Notes under the pieces: generated by a model
Told to the model about the DNA's origin: nothing
What the model saw: the letters and a program-made list of their open reading frames with translations, nothing else
Databases searched by the model: none
Program-made: the position numbers and the translations under genes
Shown here: one piece after another, positions 24,406 to 32,094 of the stretch
Layout of the letters: every line of letters begins with the position of its first letter
Position numbering within the stretch: position 1 is the first letter of the stretch
NCBI RefSeq assembly: GCF_016924665.1
Contig: NZ_JAFFJT010000037.1
Span: 1 to 35,730 of the forward strand
Source: Nocardioides sp. SYSU D00038
Lineage (GTDB): Bacteria > Actinomycetota > Actinomycetes > Propionibacteriales > Nocardioidaceae
Direction of reading: 5' to 3'
DNA length: 35,730 bases

Positions 24406-25287
24406 TCAGTCCTGGTTGAGGATCGCCAGCAGGCGCAGCAGGTTGGTGTAGATCCAGACCAGCGACACGGTCATCGCGAAGGCCGCTCGCCACGACTCCC
24501 TCTCGGGGATGCCGTTGGCGATGCCCTGCTCGACGAAGTCGAAGTCGAGGATCAGCATGAACACACCGAGGACCAGGCCGACGATCGCGGTGAGCATGCC
24601 CAGCGCGCCGAAGCCGAAGAGGCCCAGCTGGTTGTTGAACATGCCGAGCACGAGCTCCATCAGGCTCAGGCCGATCATGCCGAACACCGCGGCGATGACG
24701 AAGGTGCGGAACTTCTGGCCGACCTTGATGTCGAAGAACTTGTACGCCGCGAGCGTGCCGGCGAAGGCCGCCATCGTGCCGAGCACGGCCTGGAGCACGA
24801 TGTTGCCCGAGTCGGGCGTGCTGAACAGGGCGTCGAAGAACTTGCTCAGCGCACCGAGCGCGATGCCCTCGGCGACCGCGAACGCCAGCACCAGCGGGAC
24901 GCTCACGACCCGCTTGAACGAGTTGACCATCGACAGCGCGAAGGCGGCGAGGCTGCCGATCGACATGGCGGCGATCAGCGGCCCGACGTCGGGCTCGCTG
25001 CCGGTGATCGGGGGCGTCAGGAACCAGGTCGCGAAGGCGGCGACCAGGACGACGCCAAGCGTGATGCCGGTGGACTGGACGACCGAGTCGATCGTCATCC
25101 GCCGGCCGGTGTCGACGGGCGACGTGGTGCCCCCGTCGTTCCACTGGGCGTAGTCGTTGGCGGGCTGCTGCCCCTGGCCGTAGCCGGGGTAGGCGGCGCC
25201 GCCGCCGGAGTACGCCTGGTTCCCGTAGGCGTTGCCGCCGTTCTGGAACTCCTCGGAACGGCGGAACACCGGGTTGTTGCTCTGCAT
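24406..25287 (-). CDS. Bax inhibitor-1/YccA family membrane protein
   Basis: 293 residues. The N-terminal 55 residues are a low-complexity Gly/Tyr/Asn/Gln-rich tail (NGGNAYGNQAYSGGGAAYPGY), facing the cytosol. Seven hydrophobic segments follow, from GITLGVVLVAAFATWFL onward, ending in WIYTNLLRLLAIL. This matches the BI-1/YccA/TMBIM fold, in which acidic residues near the C-terminal helices gate a calcium leak in characterised homologues. Bacterial function is not settled (membrane stress or ion homeostasis). ATG 25287 has a strong AAGGAGGAG site a few bases upstream. Single gene between a terminator hairpin and a hairpin-repeat copy. Confidence 0.9.
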   Translation of the reverse strand: MQSNNPVFRRSEEFQNGGNAYGNQAYSGGGAAYPGYGQGQQPANDYAQWNDGGTTSPVDTGRRMTIDSVVQSTGITLGVVLVAAFATWFLTPPITGSEPDVGPLIAAMSIGSLAAFALSMVNSFKRVVSVPLVLAFAVAEGIALGALSKFFDALFSTPDSGNIVLQAVLGTMAAFAGTLAAYKFFDIKVGQKFRTFVIAAVFGMIGLSLMELVLGMFNNQLGLFGFGALGMLTAIVGLVLGVFMLILDFDFVEQGIANGIPERESWRAAFAMTVSLVWIYTNLLRLLAILNQD

Positions 25288-25349
25288 GGTCTCCTCCTTG
25301 GAGGCCGGGGGTGGGGTGGCCGTCTCCCTGACGACTCACCGATGAGGGC

Positions 25350-25355
25350 AGCCTA
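25350..25355 (-). promoter_or_regulatory. Possible -10 element of the BI-1 gene
   Basis: TAGGCT on the minus strand, about 62 bases before the ATG. A TTGTAC lies upstream but at only 14 bases, so the -35 is poor. Confidence 0.3.
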
Positions 25356-25405
25356 GCCGCCTTCACCGGGTACAACGCCGACGCGGGCTCCCGCGTTCCC
25401 CGAAC

Positions 25406-25443
25406 CGCTGGTTGAGGAGGGACGAAGTCCCGTCTCGAAACCC
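25406..25443 (+). repeat. Dispersed hairpin repeat, copy F3
   Basis: CGCTGGTTGAGG and TCTCGAAACCC arms around the core stem GGGAC-GAA-GTCCC. The right flank continues to 25462 and matches 19 of 23 bases of the F1 flank, with a further CGCCC/GGGCG stem. It lies 12 kb from the other copies, in the gap between BI-1 and the GH5 gene's 3' end. Confidence 0.8.
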
Positions 25444-25484
25444 AGTGGGACGAACGCCCTCCCCGGGGGCGCCGACCACCGGCA

Positions 25485-26942
25485 TCAGCGGGCGACGATG
25501 CGCACCGTCACCGGCCGCCGCGAGGTGGCCCGGACGAGCACGAACCGCCCCTGCCGCTTGGTCCTGGCGTGCGTGGCCGAGACCCGGAAGCCGCGGGGGT
25601 AGTGCAGCGGGCTGACGAAGATCCGGGTGGGCGCCCTGATCCGGCGCTGGGGGCGGTAGGCCAGCGAGAAGGCGCCGGTGCGGGCGTCGAAGCGCATCGC
25701 GGTCGGGATGCCGGCGACGGCCTGCGCGTAGGTGCGCACCAGCAGCCGCACCTTGTCCTTCTTCACCGTGCGCAGGTCGCGGTCGTCGTGGAAGAGCCCC
25801 TGCTTGTCGTCGGCGGTCGTGGGGTCGTTCCAGAACTTGTAGGCCCAGTGGGTCCAGCCCATCAGGTGCTCGTCGGCCACCTCGGCGTCGATCTCGATGG
25901 CGCGCAGGTTGTCGGTGGCACCCCACTCGCTCATCATCGGCACCGCCCCCATCCGCTCGGACTGCTCGAGCGCGTGCTCCTGCCGGTCGTGCGCGAACGC
26001 GCGGCAGTTCTCGGCGTTGCCGCCCGGCAGGCCCTGCGACTCCAGGAACACGTCGGGGCAGTAGCTGTGCCACGAGAAGCCCAGCTGGCTCTCGCCCGGC
26101 ACCTTCTCGTAGAAGGTGCCGACCCGCTGGCCCCCGGCGAACTGCTGCGGCTCCCACCAGACGAGGTTGCGCCGGTCGATCGCGCGGATCGCGGCGAGCG
26201 CTTTCTCCATCGCCGGCTGCAGCTCCCGGCGGTAGGACCCCGGGCAGCCGCCGGTGAGGCAGCCGGCCCACTCCATCCCCATCCAGGGCTCGTTCAGCAG
26301 GTCGTAGCCCATCAGGTACGGCTGCTTCCTCCAGGTCCTGGCGGCCACCCGCCACGCCGCCACCCAGCCGTCGAGCAGCCCGTCCTTGTTGGCCCAGAAC
26401 CGGTCGAAGACCGTGGAGACCTCGGGGGTCCAGTAGCCCAGCGGGAACGGCGCGACGATCGGCGGCAGCAGGTTGTAGGGCACCGGCCGCCGCATCGCCC
26501 ACGCCGGGGCGCCCTCGCCGCCGTAGGTCTCGTGCCACTGGTCCTGGTGCATGTCGAGCTGCACCCAGATCCGCCGCTTCGCCAGCAGGTCGAGCACGCG
26601 TTGGGTCCGGCGCAGGTACGCCGGGTCGGCGCGGCCGGGGGCGGTGGGCGTCAGCCCCGCCCACAGGGTGCCGACCCGGGCGGCGTTGAACCCGTGCCGA
26701 CGCAGCCAGTCGGCGTCGCGCCGGGTGAAGCCCGACGCGTCGTTCGGCGGCGAGTACGGCGGCCGCTTCCAGACCAGGTTGAGGCCGTGCACGATCACCA
26801 CCCGGCCCTGCGGGTCGACCAGCCAGCGCCCCTCGCGGCGCAGCTGCGGCGGCGGCTTCGCGGCGTCCGCGCTGCCGGCGGTCACGGTCATCACCCCCGC
26901 CGTCACGAGGAGGGCGAGCAGGGCGGTGAGGGCTCGGCGCAC
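25485..26942 (-). CDS. Secreted GH5 glycoside hydrolase, endoglycoceramidase-like
   Basis: 485 residues with an N-terminal signal peptide (MRRALTALLALLVTAGV ... ADA) cleaved near residue 28. The TIM-barrel catalytic domain has RVVIVHGLNLVWKRPPYSP near 47-65, LLNEPW with acid/base Glu218, and MSEWGATDN with nucleophile Glu339. Both catalytic Glu fit GH5. The VHGLN and KRPPY wording is the endoglycoceramidase (glycolipid glycosidase) type rather than cellulases. A C-terminal beta-sandwich follows (RFDARTGAFSLAYRPQRR). GTG at 26942 was chosen because the signal peptide begins there; no Shine-Dalgarno was seen. It should release the glycan head group from glycosphingolipids or related beta-glucosides; the host or environmental substrate is unknown. 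The 29-bp gap from the upstream methyltransferase suggests possible co-transcription. Confidence 0.85.
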   Translation of the reverse strand: MRRALTALLALLVTAGVMTVTAGSADAAKPPPQLRREGRWLVDPQGRVVIVHGLNLVWKRPPYSPPNDASGFTRRDADWLRRHGFNAARVGTLWAGLTPTAPGRADPAYLRRTQRVLDLLAKRRIWVQLDMHQDQWHETYGGEGAPAWAMRRPVPYNLLPPIVAPFPLGYWTPEVSTVFDRFWANKDGLLDGWVAAWRVAARTWRKQPYLMGYDLLNEPWMGMEWAGCLTGGCPGSYRRELQPAMEKALAAIRAIDRRNLVWWEPQQFAGGQRVGTFYEKVPGESQLGFSWHSYCPDVFLESQGLPGGNAENCRAFAHDRQEHALEQSERMGAVPMMSEWGATDNLRAIEIDAEVADEHLMGWTHWAYKFWNDPTTADDKQGLFHDDRDLRTVKKDKVRLLVRTYAQAVAGIPTAMRFDARTGAFSLAYRPQRRIRAPTRIFVSPLHYPRGFRVSATHARTKRQGRFVLVRATSRRPVTVRIVAR

Positions 26943-26971
26943 GCCCTGTCAACGAGCGAGCGTGACGGGCG

Positions 26972-27691
26972 TCACCCCTGACGTCGGCGGGCGCGCACCA
27001 CGGTGTCGGTGAAGTCGACGACGTCGCCCTCGACGTTCCGGGCCTCGCGCCGCTGCGCGGCGGCGACCTCGACCTCCCACTCCTCCCCGAGCAGCCGGGT
27101 CACTGCCTCGGGCCCGAAGAGCAGCTGCGTGAGCTGCGGGTTGCGCTGCCCGGTGTGCTCGTCGTCGGGGTGGTGGGCCAGCACCAGCAGGCGACCGCCG
27201 GGCCGGACCGCGGCGGCCAGGGCCCGGTAGACCTCGTCGAAGACGGCGGGCGGCACGTGCACGAACGACGCCGTCACCAGGTCGGCGGTGCCGGGCAGGC
27301 CGTCGCCAGCCACCACGTCGACCCGCGCGAACGTCGCCCGGTCGGCGACGTCCTCCTCCGCCGCGTGCCGCGCCGCCCGGTCGACGGCGACCTGCGACAC
27401 GTCGACCCCGGTGACCGTCCAGCCGCGGCGGGCCAGCCAGACCGCGTCCGCCCCCTCGCCGCAGCCCACGTCGATCGCGGTGCCCGGCTCGAGGTCCTCG
27501 ACCTGCTCGACCAGCCGCTGGTTGGGGCGCCCCGACCAGACCCGGTCGGAGCCGGCGTAGCGCTCGTCCCAGAACTCCTGGGTGAACATCGCGTCGAGGT
27601 CGACCTCCTCGACGTCGCGGCCGCGCTGGTGGCCGTGCTGGTGGTCGTGCTGGTGGTCGTGGTCGGGGTGCTGGGAGCTCATGGCACCCAT
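26972..27691 (-). CDS. Class I SAM-dependent methyltransferase with His-rich N-terminus
   Basis: 239 residues. The N-terminal tail SQHPDHDHQHDHQHGHQRG has eight His and would bind divalent metal. The core is a TehB/UbiE-like methyltransferase: GTAIDVGCGEGADAVWLARRGW (SAM-binding motif I), VTGVDVSQVAVDRA, then DLVTASFVHVPP and RPGGRLLVL. TehB-type enzymes methylate tellurite or thiols, but many relatives have unknown small-molecule substrates. ATG 27691 was chosen because AGGAG lies a few bases upstream; a second ATG is 3 codons later. A perfect 20-bp palindrome overlaps this ribosome site. It follows the ABC exporter genes by 34 bp on the same strand, so co-transcription is possible. Confidence 0.85.
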   Translation of the reverse strand: MGAMSSQHPDHDHQHDHQHGHQRGRDVEEVDLDAMFTQEFWDERYAGSDRVWSGRPNQRLVEQVEDLEPGTAIDVGCGEGADAVWLARRGWTVTGVDVSQVAVDRAARHAAEEDVADRATFARVDVVAGDGLPGTADLVTASFVHVPPAVFDEVYRALAAAVRPGGRLLVLAHHPDDEHTGQRNPQLTQLLFGPEAVTRLLGEEWEVEVAAAQRREARNVEGDVVDFTDTVVRARRRQG

Positions 27692-27697
27692 GCTGCT

Positions 27698-27717
27698 CCT
27701 TCAGGTCGACCTGAAGG
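27698..27717. promoter_or_regulatory. Perfect 20-bp palindrome at the methyltransferase ribosome site
   Basis: CCTTCAGGTCGACCTGAAGG, a perfect palindrome between the ABC exporter stop and the methyltransferase start. On the minus strand it is followed at once by AGC AGC ATG, so the AGG/GGAG ribosome site forms its 3' edge. Possible operator (MerR- or TetR-like) or translational hairpin. Confidence 0.55.
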
Positions 27718-27725
27718 CAACCGCG

Positions 27726-29531
27726 TTACTCGCGGTAGCCCACGGCCTGGGTGCGGTACATCTCGGCGTAGCGACCACCCCTCGCGATCAGCTCCGCGTG
27801 GGTCCCGACCTCGCGGACGCGGCCGTCGTCCATCACCACCACGAGGTCGGCAGTGCGCACGGTCGAGAACCGGTGCGACACGATCACCGTGATCGAGCCG
27901 GAGGCGCTCTCGCGGTCTGCGACGCCGGCGAACCAGTCGTAGACGTGGCGCTCCGACTCGATGTCGAGGGAGTAGGTCGGCTCGTCGAGGATGCGCAGCA
28001 GGGGCGTGGGGCGCATGCTGGAGCGGGCCAGGGCGAGCTTCTGCCACTGCCCGCCGGACAGGTCGACACCGTCGAGGAAGGCGCTGCCGAGCGGCGTCTC
28101 GAGGCCCTGGGGGAGCTCGCCCTCGATGTCGGCCACGTCGGCACGCCGGAGTGCCTCGCGCACGGCCCCGTCGTCGTCCACCCGGGCGACCCACCCCAGG
28201 CCCACCGCCTCGCGGGCGAGGAGCTCGTAGCGGACGAACTCCTGGAGCGCCGCGGTGACCTGCGACCGCCACGCCTCCGTCTCCAGCTCGTCGGCGGGCG
28301 TGCCGTCGACCAGGACCGACCCCGAGGTCAGCCGGTGCAGCCCGGCCAGCAGCGTGACGAGGGTCGACTTCCCCGCGCCGTTGTCACCGACCAACGCCAC
28401 CACGGCCCCGGCGAGCAGCAGCAGGCTGACGTCGCTCACCGCGTCCCGGTCGGCCCCGGGGTAGCGGAACGAGACACCGCGCAGCTCGATGCCGCACGTG
28501 AGGCGTCCGGGCGCGGCCGCGGTGCCGACCGGTCGACGCCCCTCGACGTAGCGGCGCATCCAGACCAGGTGCCTCATCGTCTCGACGATGCGGAACAGCG
28601 CCCCAGCGTTGGCGAGGAGCGAACCGAGCTGGGAGTGCAGCTGCTGACCCGCGGTGAGCACGAGGATGACCTCACCCAGGGTCGCCTGCCCCGCCAGCGA
28701 GCGGTCGGTGACGTGGAGCAGCGCGGCGGCGAAGCCGGCCGTGAAGACGACGAGCGCCCCGCAGGTGACGACCGTCCCGACCAGCTCGGCGCGCCACTGG
28801 GTCGCGACCGCTCGGCGCCAGGCGGCGTCGTGCTCGGCCCGGACCCGGTCGCCGAGACCGAGCACGCGGAGCTCACCCGCCACGCGGGGCTCGAACGCGA
28901 GCAGCGCGAGACCGTCGGCGGAGCGGGTGTCGGGGAGGCACTCCCGCAGCGCTCGCTGGGTGCGTGACTCGGTCCAGCGGGACGCCAGGACCGGCGCCGC
29001 CGCGGCCAGCGGCAGCAGGAGGAGCAACGGCGCCACGGTGGCGAGCAGCGCGACCGTCACCAGGAGCTGCAGGCCCAGCAGCAGGGCGTAGAGGAGCGTG
29101 CTCATCGACTCCTGGAAGTGCTCCCGGTTGGTCCGCGAGAGCGTCAGCCGGTCCTGGAACCGGGTGTCCTCCACGTCCTCCAGGATCTCGAGGCGGGTGG
29201 TCAGGTCGACGAGGTCCTGGTCGACGACGACTGTCATCGACTCGAAGAGGTTCCAGGTCAGCGTCGCCGCGACGCTGCGCAGCCCCATCCCGCCGGCCTG
29301 GGCCAGGGCCATCACCACCGCCGTGGCGGCGATCGCCTCGGCGGTGCCGTCGACGGCGGCGTCGACGAGCAGGCTGTAGAGCAACGGTGCCAGCGCCGCC
29401 AGCACCGCTCCGCCCGCCGCGGCCAGCACGCCGACCCCCACCGCGAAGCGGTCCGCCCGCACGGCCATGGCGAGCAGGTGGCGTACTCCTGCCCCGACCG
29501 TCGGTGTGGCGGGAGCGGTCGGTTCACTCAT
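27726..29531 (-). CDS. ABC exporter, permease-ATPase fusion, second subunit
   Basis: 601 residues. The N-terminal half is a type I exporter membrane domain with six hydrophobic segments. The nucleotide-binding domain has Walker A GDNGAGKST (382-390), Q-loop Gln430, signature LSGGQWQ (491-497), Walker B LRILDEP (512-518), and the H-loop His553. LSGGQWQ with a Trp is typical of exporters near lantibiotic and other peptide transporters. ATG 29531 lies 8 bases inside the upstream partner's end, so the two are translated together as a likely heterodimer. Substrate unknown: no peptide precursor, peptidase domain or immunity gene is visible nearby. Confidence 0.9.
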   Translation of the reverse strand: MSEPTAPATPTVGAGVRHLLAMAVRADRFAVGVGVLAAAGGAVLAALAPLLYSLLVDAAVDGTAEAIAATAVVMALAQAGGMGLRSVAATLTWNLFESMTVVVDQDLVDLTTRLEILEDVEDTRFQDRLTLSRTNREHFQESMSTLLYALLLGLQLLVTVALLATVAPLLLLLPLAAAAPVLASRWTESRTQRALRECLPDTRSADGLALLAFEPRVAGELRVLGLGDRVRAEHDAAWRRAVATQWRAELVGTVVTCGALVVFTAGFAAALLHVTDRSLAGQATLGEVILVLTAGQQLHSQLGSLLANAGALFRIVETMRHLVWMRRYVEGRRPVGTAAAPGRLTCGIELRGVSFRYPGADRDAVSDVSLLLLAGAVVALVGDNGAGKSTLVTLLAGLHRLTSGSVLVDGTPADELETEAWRSQVTAALQEFVRYELLAREAVGLGWVARVDDDGAVREALRRADVADIEGELPQGLETPLGSAFLDGVDLSGGQWQKLALARSSMRPTPLLRILDEPTYSLDIESERHVYDWFAGVADRESASGSITVIVSHRFSTVRTADLVVVMDDGRVREVGTHAELIARGGRYAEMYRTQAVGYRE

Positions 29532-31380
29532 CCGCGGCGCTCCACGGGTACATGCCGGCCTGGAGGGCGAAGGCCTGCGCGTAGCGCCCACCGCGGGCGA
29601 CCAGGTCGCCGTGGGTGCCCTGCTCGGCAACGGCACCGTCGGCCAGCACGACGATCCGGTCGCACCGACGGGCCAGGGCGAGCCGGTGGGTCACCAGCAC
29701 CGTCGTGACCGCGCCCGCCGTCTGCTCCACGAGGCGTTGCACGAGCCGCTCCTCGGCCGCGGTGTCGAGGTTGGAGGTCGGTTCGTCCAGCACCAGGAAG
29801 CGGGCACCGTGCTCGAGCGCGTACGCGACCCGTGCGTGCGCCAGCCGTTGCCACTGCCCCCCGGACAGGTCGTGGCCGTCGAGGAACGGGGACGCGAGCG
29901 ACGTCCGGCGTCCCTCGGGCAGCCGGGAGGTGAAGCCGGAGGCCCCGGCCGCGGCCAGGGCGCGGTCGAGGCTCTCGTCGGCCGCGTCGCCGGGTCGGGC
30001 GGCGCCGATCGTGACGTTGGTGGCCACGTCGCCGGGCATCCGCAGGAATCCCTGGAAGATGGGCGCGGTGAGCTGGTGCCAGCTCGCCAGGGCCAGGTCT
30101 GCGAGGTCGTCCCCGTTGACCAGGACGTGACCGGACGTCGGCGGGTGGAGTCCGCACAGCAGGCGGATCAACGTGGACTTGCCGGCGCCGTTCATGCCGA
30201 CCACGGCCAGCGACGACCCCGCTGGGATGTCGAGGTCGATGTCGTGGAGTACCTCGGCACCGTTGGGGTACGCGAACGACACGCCGCGGAGCTCCAGCCT
30301 GGGCGGGACGTCGGGGTCGACCCTGCGACCGAGGTCGCGGTCGCGCGCGGTGCGGGCGTCGCGCTCGACCTGCTCGATCGACGGCAGGATCTTGACGCTG
30401 TACTCGATCGCCATGTCCTCGGGGCTGCTGCCCGCGAAGCCCAGGACCAGGAACATCATGGGCACGAAGACCACGAGGTCCTCGACGTCCCACCTCCCGC
30501 TCGTCACCGCGCTCGCTGCGTGCAGCAGCCCGGCCAGCGTCGCCGACCCGACCAGCGCGACGTGCCAGATCGTGCTGCTGCGCATGCCGGCCCGGCGCTC
30601 GCGCCAGGTGGGCGTCCACGCACGCACGCCGGCCGCGCCGATCCGGGTGCTCAACCACCGTCGCAGGCCGAACAGCCGGACCTCGTGGCGGGCGGGCCGT
30701 TCGAGTCCCAGCGAGGAGAGGTACCAGCCCTCGCGCCGGGCGCGATCGCCCTCGCGCCAGACCTCGATGATGCGCAGCGTCGACCTGCGCCAGTGCACCC
30801 GCATGACGAGCGTGCTGACGAGCACCGCGGCCGCGACAAGTGGCTGGTAGGTGGCCAGGACGGCGCCGGCAGCGAACACTGTCAGGTAGTCCTGGGCCAG
30901 GGCCACGATCCCGGCCGCCCCCTGCCCGGGCGTGGCGCTCCACCTGACCAGACCCTGCAGCTCACCCATCGCGTCGAGGTGTGCCTGCCCCTGCAGGTGG
31001 CTCACGTCGGCCCCCGACAGCGCCGCCCGGAGGACCCGGTCGCGGATCGTGCCGTCGACCGACTTGGTCACGCGCCACCGCAGCCGCCCCAGCACCGGTC
31101 CGAGGAGCTCCCCCAGCAGGTACAGGCCCATCACCAGGACGAACGCCGGGACCACGGGGTCGAGCTCCCCGGACCCGAGCGAGTCGGCGATGCGACCGCT
31201 GAGGTGTCCGCCGGCGAGGACGAGCGCCACGGGCAGCACGCCCGCGACCACGAGGACCACCAGGCGGACTACGACCAGGCGGGGCGAGGCGTGCGCCAGC
31301 ATCCGCACCAGGGCCCACCGGGCCTCGACCAGCGCGAGCAGGCGCGCCCGCCTGCCCCCCGAGGCGGACGGCGAGCGCAT
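29524..31380 (-). CDS. ABC exporter, permease-ATPase fusion, first subunit
   Basis: 618 residues. The membrane half spans about residues 35-320 with five or six helices (VVVRLVVLVVAGVLPVALVL is the first). The nucleotide-binding domain has Walker A GMNGAGKST (395-403), Q-loop Gln443, LSGGQWQ (505-511), Walker B FLVLDEP (528-534), and H-loop His565. Unlike many heterodimers, neither subunit has lost its catalytic Glu, so both ATP sites look active. The start at 31380 is decided by TAGCGT, 7 bases upstream, part of a good sigma-70 promoter with TTGGCA at 17 bases. The pair probably exports a peptide, lipid or drug; substrate not shown. Confidence 0.9.
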   Translation of the reverse strand: MRSPSASGGRRARLLALVEARWALVRMLAHASPRLVVVRLVVLVVAGVLPVALVLAGGHLSGRIADSLGSGELDPVVPAFVLVMGLYLLGELLGPVLGRLRWRVTKSVDGTIRDRVLRAALSGADVSHLQGQAHLDAMGELQGLVRWSATPGQGAAGIVALAQDYLTVFAAGAVLATYQPLVAAAVLVSTLVMRVHWRRSTLRIIEVWREGDRARREGWYLSSLGLERPARHEVRLFGLRRWLSTRIGAAGVRAWTPTWRERRAGMRSSTIWHVALVGSATLAGLLHAASAVTSGRWDVEDLVVFVPMMFLVLGFAGSSPEDMAIEYSVKILPSIEQVERDARTARDRDLGRRVDPDVPPRLELRGVSFAYPNGAEVLHDIDLDIPAGSSLAVVGMNGAGKSTLIRLLCGLHPPTSGHVLVNGDDLADLALASWHQLTAPIFQGFLRMPGDVATNVTIGAARPGDAADESLDRALAAAGASGFTSRLPEGRRTSLASPFLDGHDLSGGQWQRLAHARVAYALEHGARFLVLDEPTSNLDTAAEERLVQRLVEQTAGAVTTVLVTHRLALARRCDRIVVLADGAVAEQGTHGDLVARGGRYAQAFALQAGMYPWSAADE

Positions 31381-31387
31381 GCCGGGC

Positions 31388-31416
31388 ACGCTAGGCCCTG
31401 CGCAGACCAGTGCCAA
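31388..31416 (-). promoter_or_regulatory. Sigma-70-type promoter of the ABC exporter operon
   Basis: -35 TTGGCA (31416-31411) and -10 TAGCGT (31393-31388) separated by 17 bases, with the ATG 7 bases after the -10. The best promoter in the window by spacing and sequence; the transcript would be leaderless. Confidence 0.65.
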
Positions 31417-31434
31417 TCGATTTGGCCGCTGGTC
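31405..31434. promoter_or_regulatory. Inverted-repeat operator overlapping the exporter -35
   Basis: Nested arms: GACCAG (31405-31410) with CTGGTC (31429-31434), and GCCAA (31412-31416) with TTGGC (31422-31426) around TCGAT. It covers the -35 hexamer, as expected for a repressor site. No regulator gene is adjacent. Confidence 0.5.
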
Positions 31435-31452
31435 TCGACCTGTCGGTCGACC

Positions 31453-31529
31453 TGGTGCCCCCGGTGGGGCTCGAACCCACACTGTGCCGTTTTTAAGACG
31501 GCTTCCTCTGCCGGTTGGGATACGGGGGC
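31453..31529 (-). tRNA. tRNA with UAA anticodon (Leu), short variable loop
   Basis: On the minus strand GCCCCCG pairs with CGGGGGC in the acceptor stem. The discriminator is A and CCA is encoded (31453-31455). The D arm is TCC/GGA around CAACCGGCAGA, a Leu-like loop. The anticodon stem GCCGT/ACGGC carries loop CTTAAAA, so the anticodon is UAA (Leu, codon UUA). The T arm is GTGGG/CCCAC with TTCGAGC. The variable region is only ACAGT, 5 bases, which is class I; normal tRNA-Leu is class II with a long arm. It lies 10 bases after the def stop, with TTATAG just upstream as a possible -10, or it is co-transcribed with def. The isotype should be treated as unconfirmed. Confidence 0.8.
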
Positions 31530-31539
31530 CGGCGCCCGC

Positions 31540-32094
31540 CTATAAGTACGTCCTCCGGGGGTGCACGGCGCGGGCGTCGGCGACCCGGTCGAGGAAGAGC
31601 AGGCCGGCGCAGTGGTCGATCTCGTGCTGCAGCGCACGCGCCTCGAAGGCGTCGGTCACGACGGTGACCTCCTCGCCGGTGCCGGGGAGGCGGCCGCGCA
31701 CGGTGAGGCGTGCGGCCCGACGTACGTCGCCGGTGAGGTCGGGCACGCTCATGCAGCCCTCGCGCGCCTTCTCCCTGCGGGTCGCCTCCACGACCTCAGC
31801 GTTGCACAGGACGAAGGTGCCGTGGCCGGTGCGCGTCCTGGGGTGGCCGGAGACGTCGACGCAGAACACCCGCGAGCCGACGCCCACCTGGGGTGCGGCC
31901 AGGCCGACGCAGCCGGGACTGACCCGCATGGTGGCGACGAGGTCGGCCGCGAGTCGGACGACGTCGGGGGCGGTGGGGTCGACCTCGGCGGCAGCGGTCG
32001 AGAGCACCGCGGCCGGGGCGCGCACGACGTCGCGCACCTCGCCCGTCACGCCCAGCTCGTCCTCGGACCAGGCGTGGACCCGGTCGTCGCTCAC
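31540..32094 (-). CDS. def: Peptide deformylase, divergent
   Basis: Fe/Zn metalloenzyme (184 residues) that removes the N-formyl group from new proteins. All three motifs occur, with changes: motif 1 GCVGLAAPQ (61-69), motif 2 EGCMSV (112-117) with the Cys metal ligand, motif 3 HEIDH (157-161) with both His ligands and catalytic Glu, followed by CAG rather than the usual LDG. About 45 residues precede the conserved core, as in many actinobacterial forms. GTG 32094 overlaps the ACT gene's stop (GTGA). It lies last among protein genes in this packed run and ends 10 bases before the tRNA. A second def paralogue elsewhere in the genome is plausible but unseen. Confidence 0.92.
   Translation of the reverse strand: MSDDRVHAWSEDELGVTGEVRDVVRAPAAVLSTAAAEVDPTAPDVVRLAADLVATMRVSPGCVGLAAPQVGVGSRVFCVDVSGHPRTRTGHGTFVLCNAEVVEATRREKAREGCMSVPDLTGDVRRAARLTVRGRLPGTGEEVTVVTDAFEARALQHEIDHCAGLLFLDRVADARAVHPRRTYL

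Noticed and set aside
26945..26955. TTGACA just before the GH5 start as a -35 element
   Set aside because: On the minus strand it ends 4 bases before the start codon, so a -10 and transcription start would fall inside the coding region.
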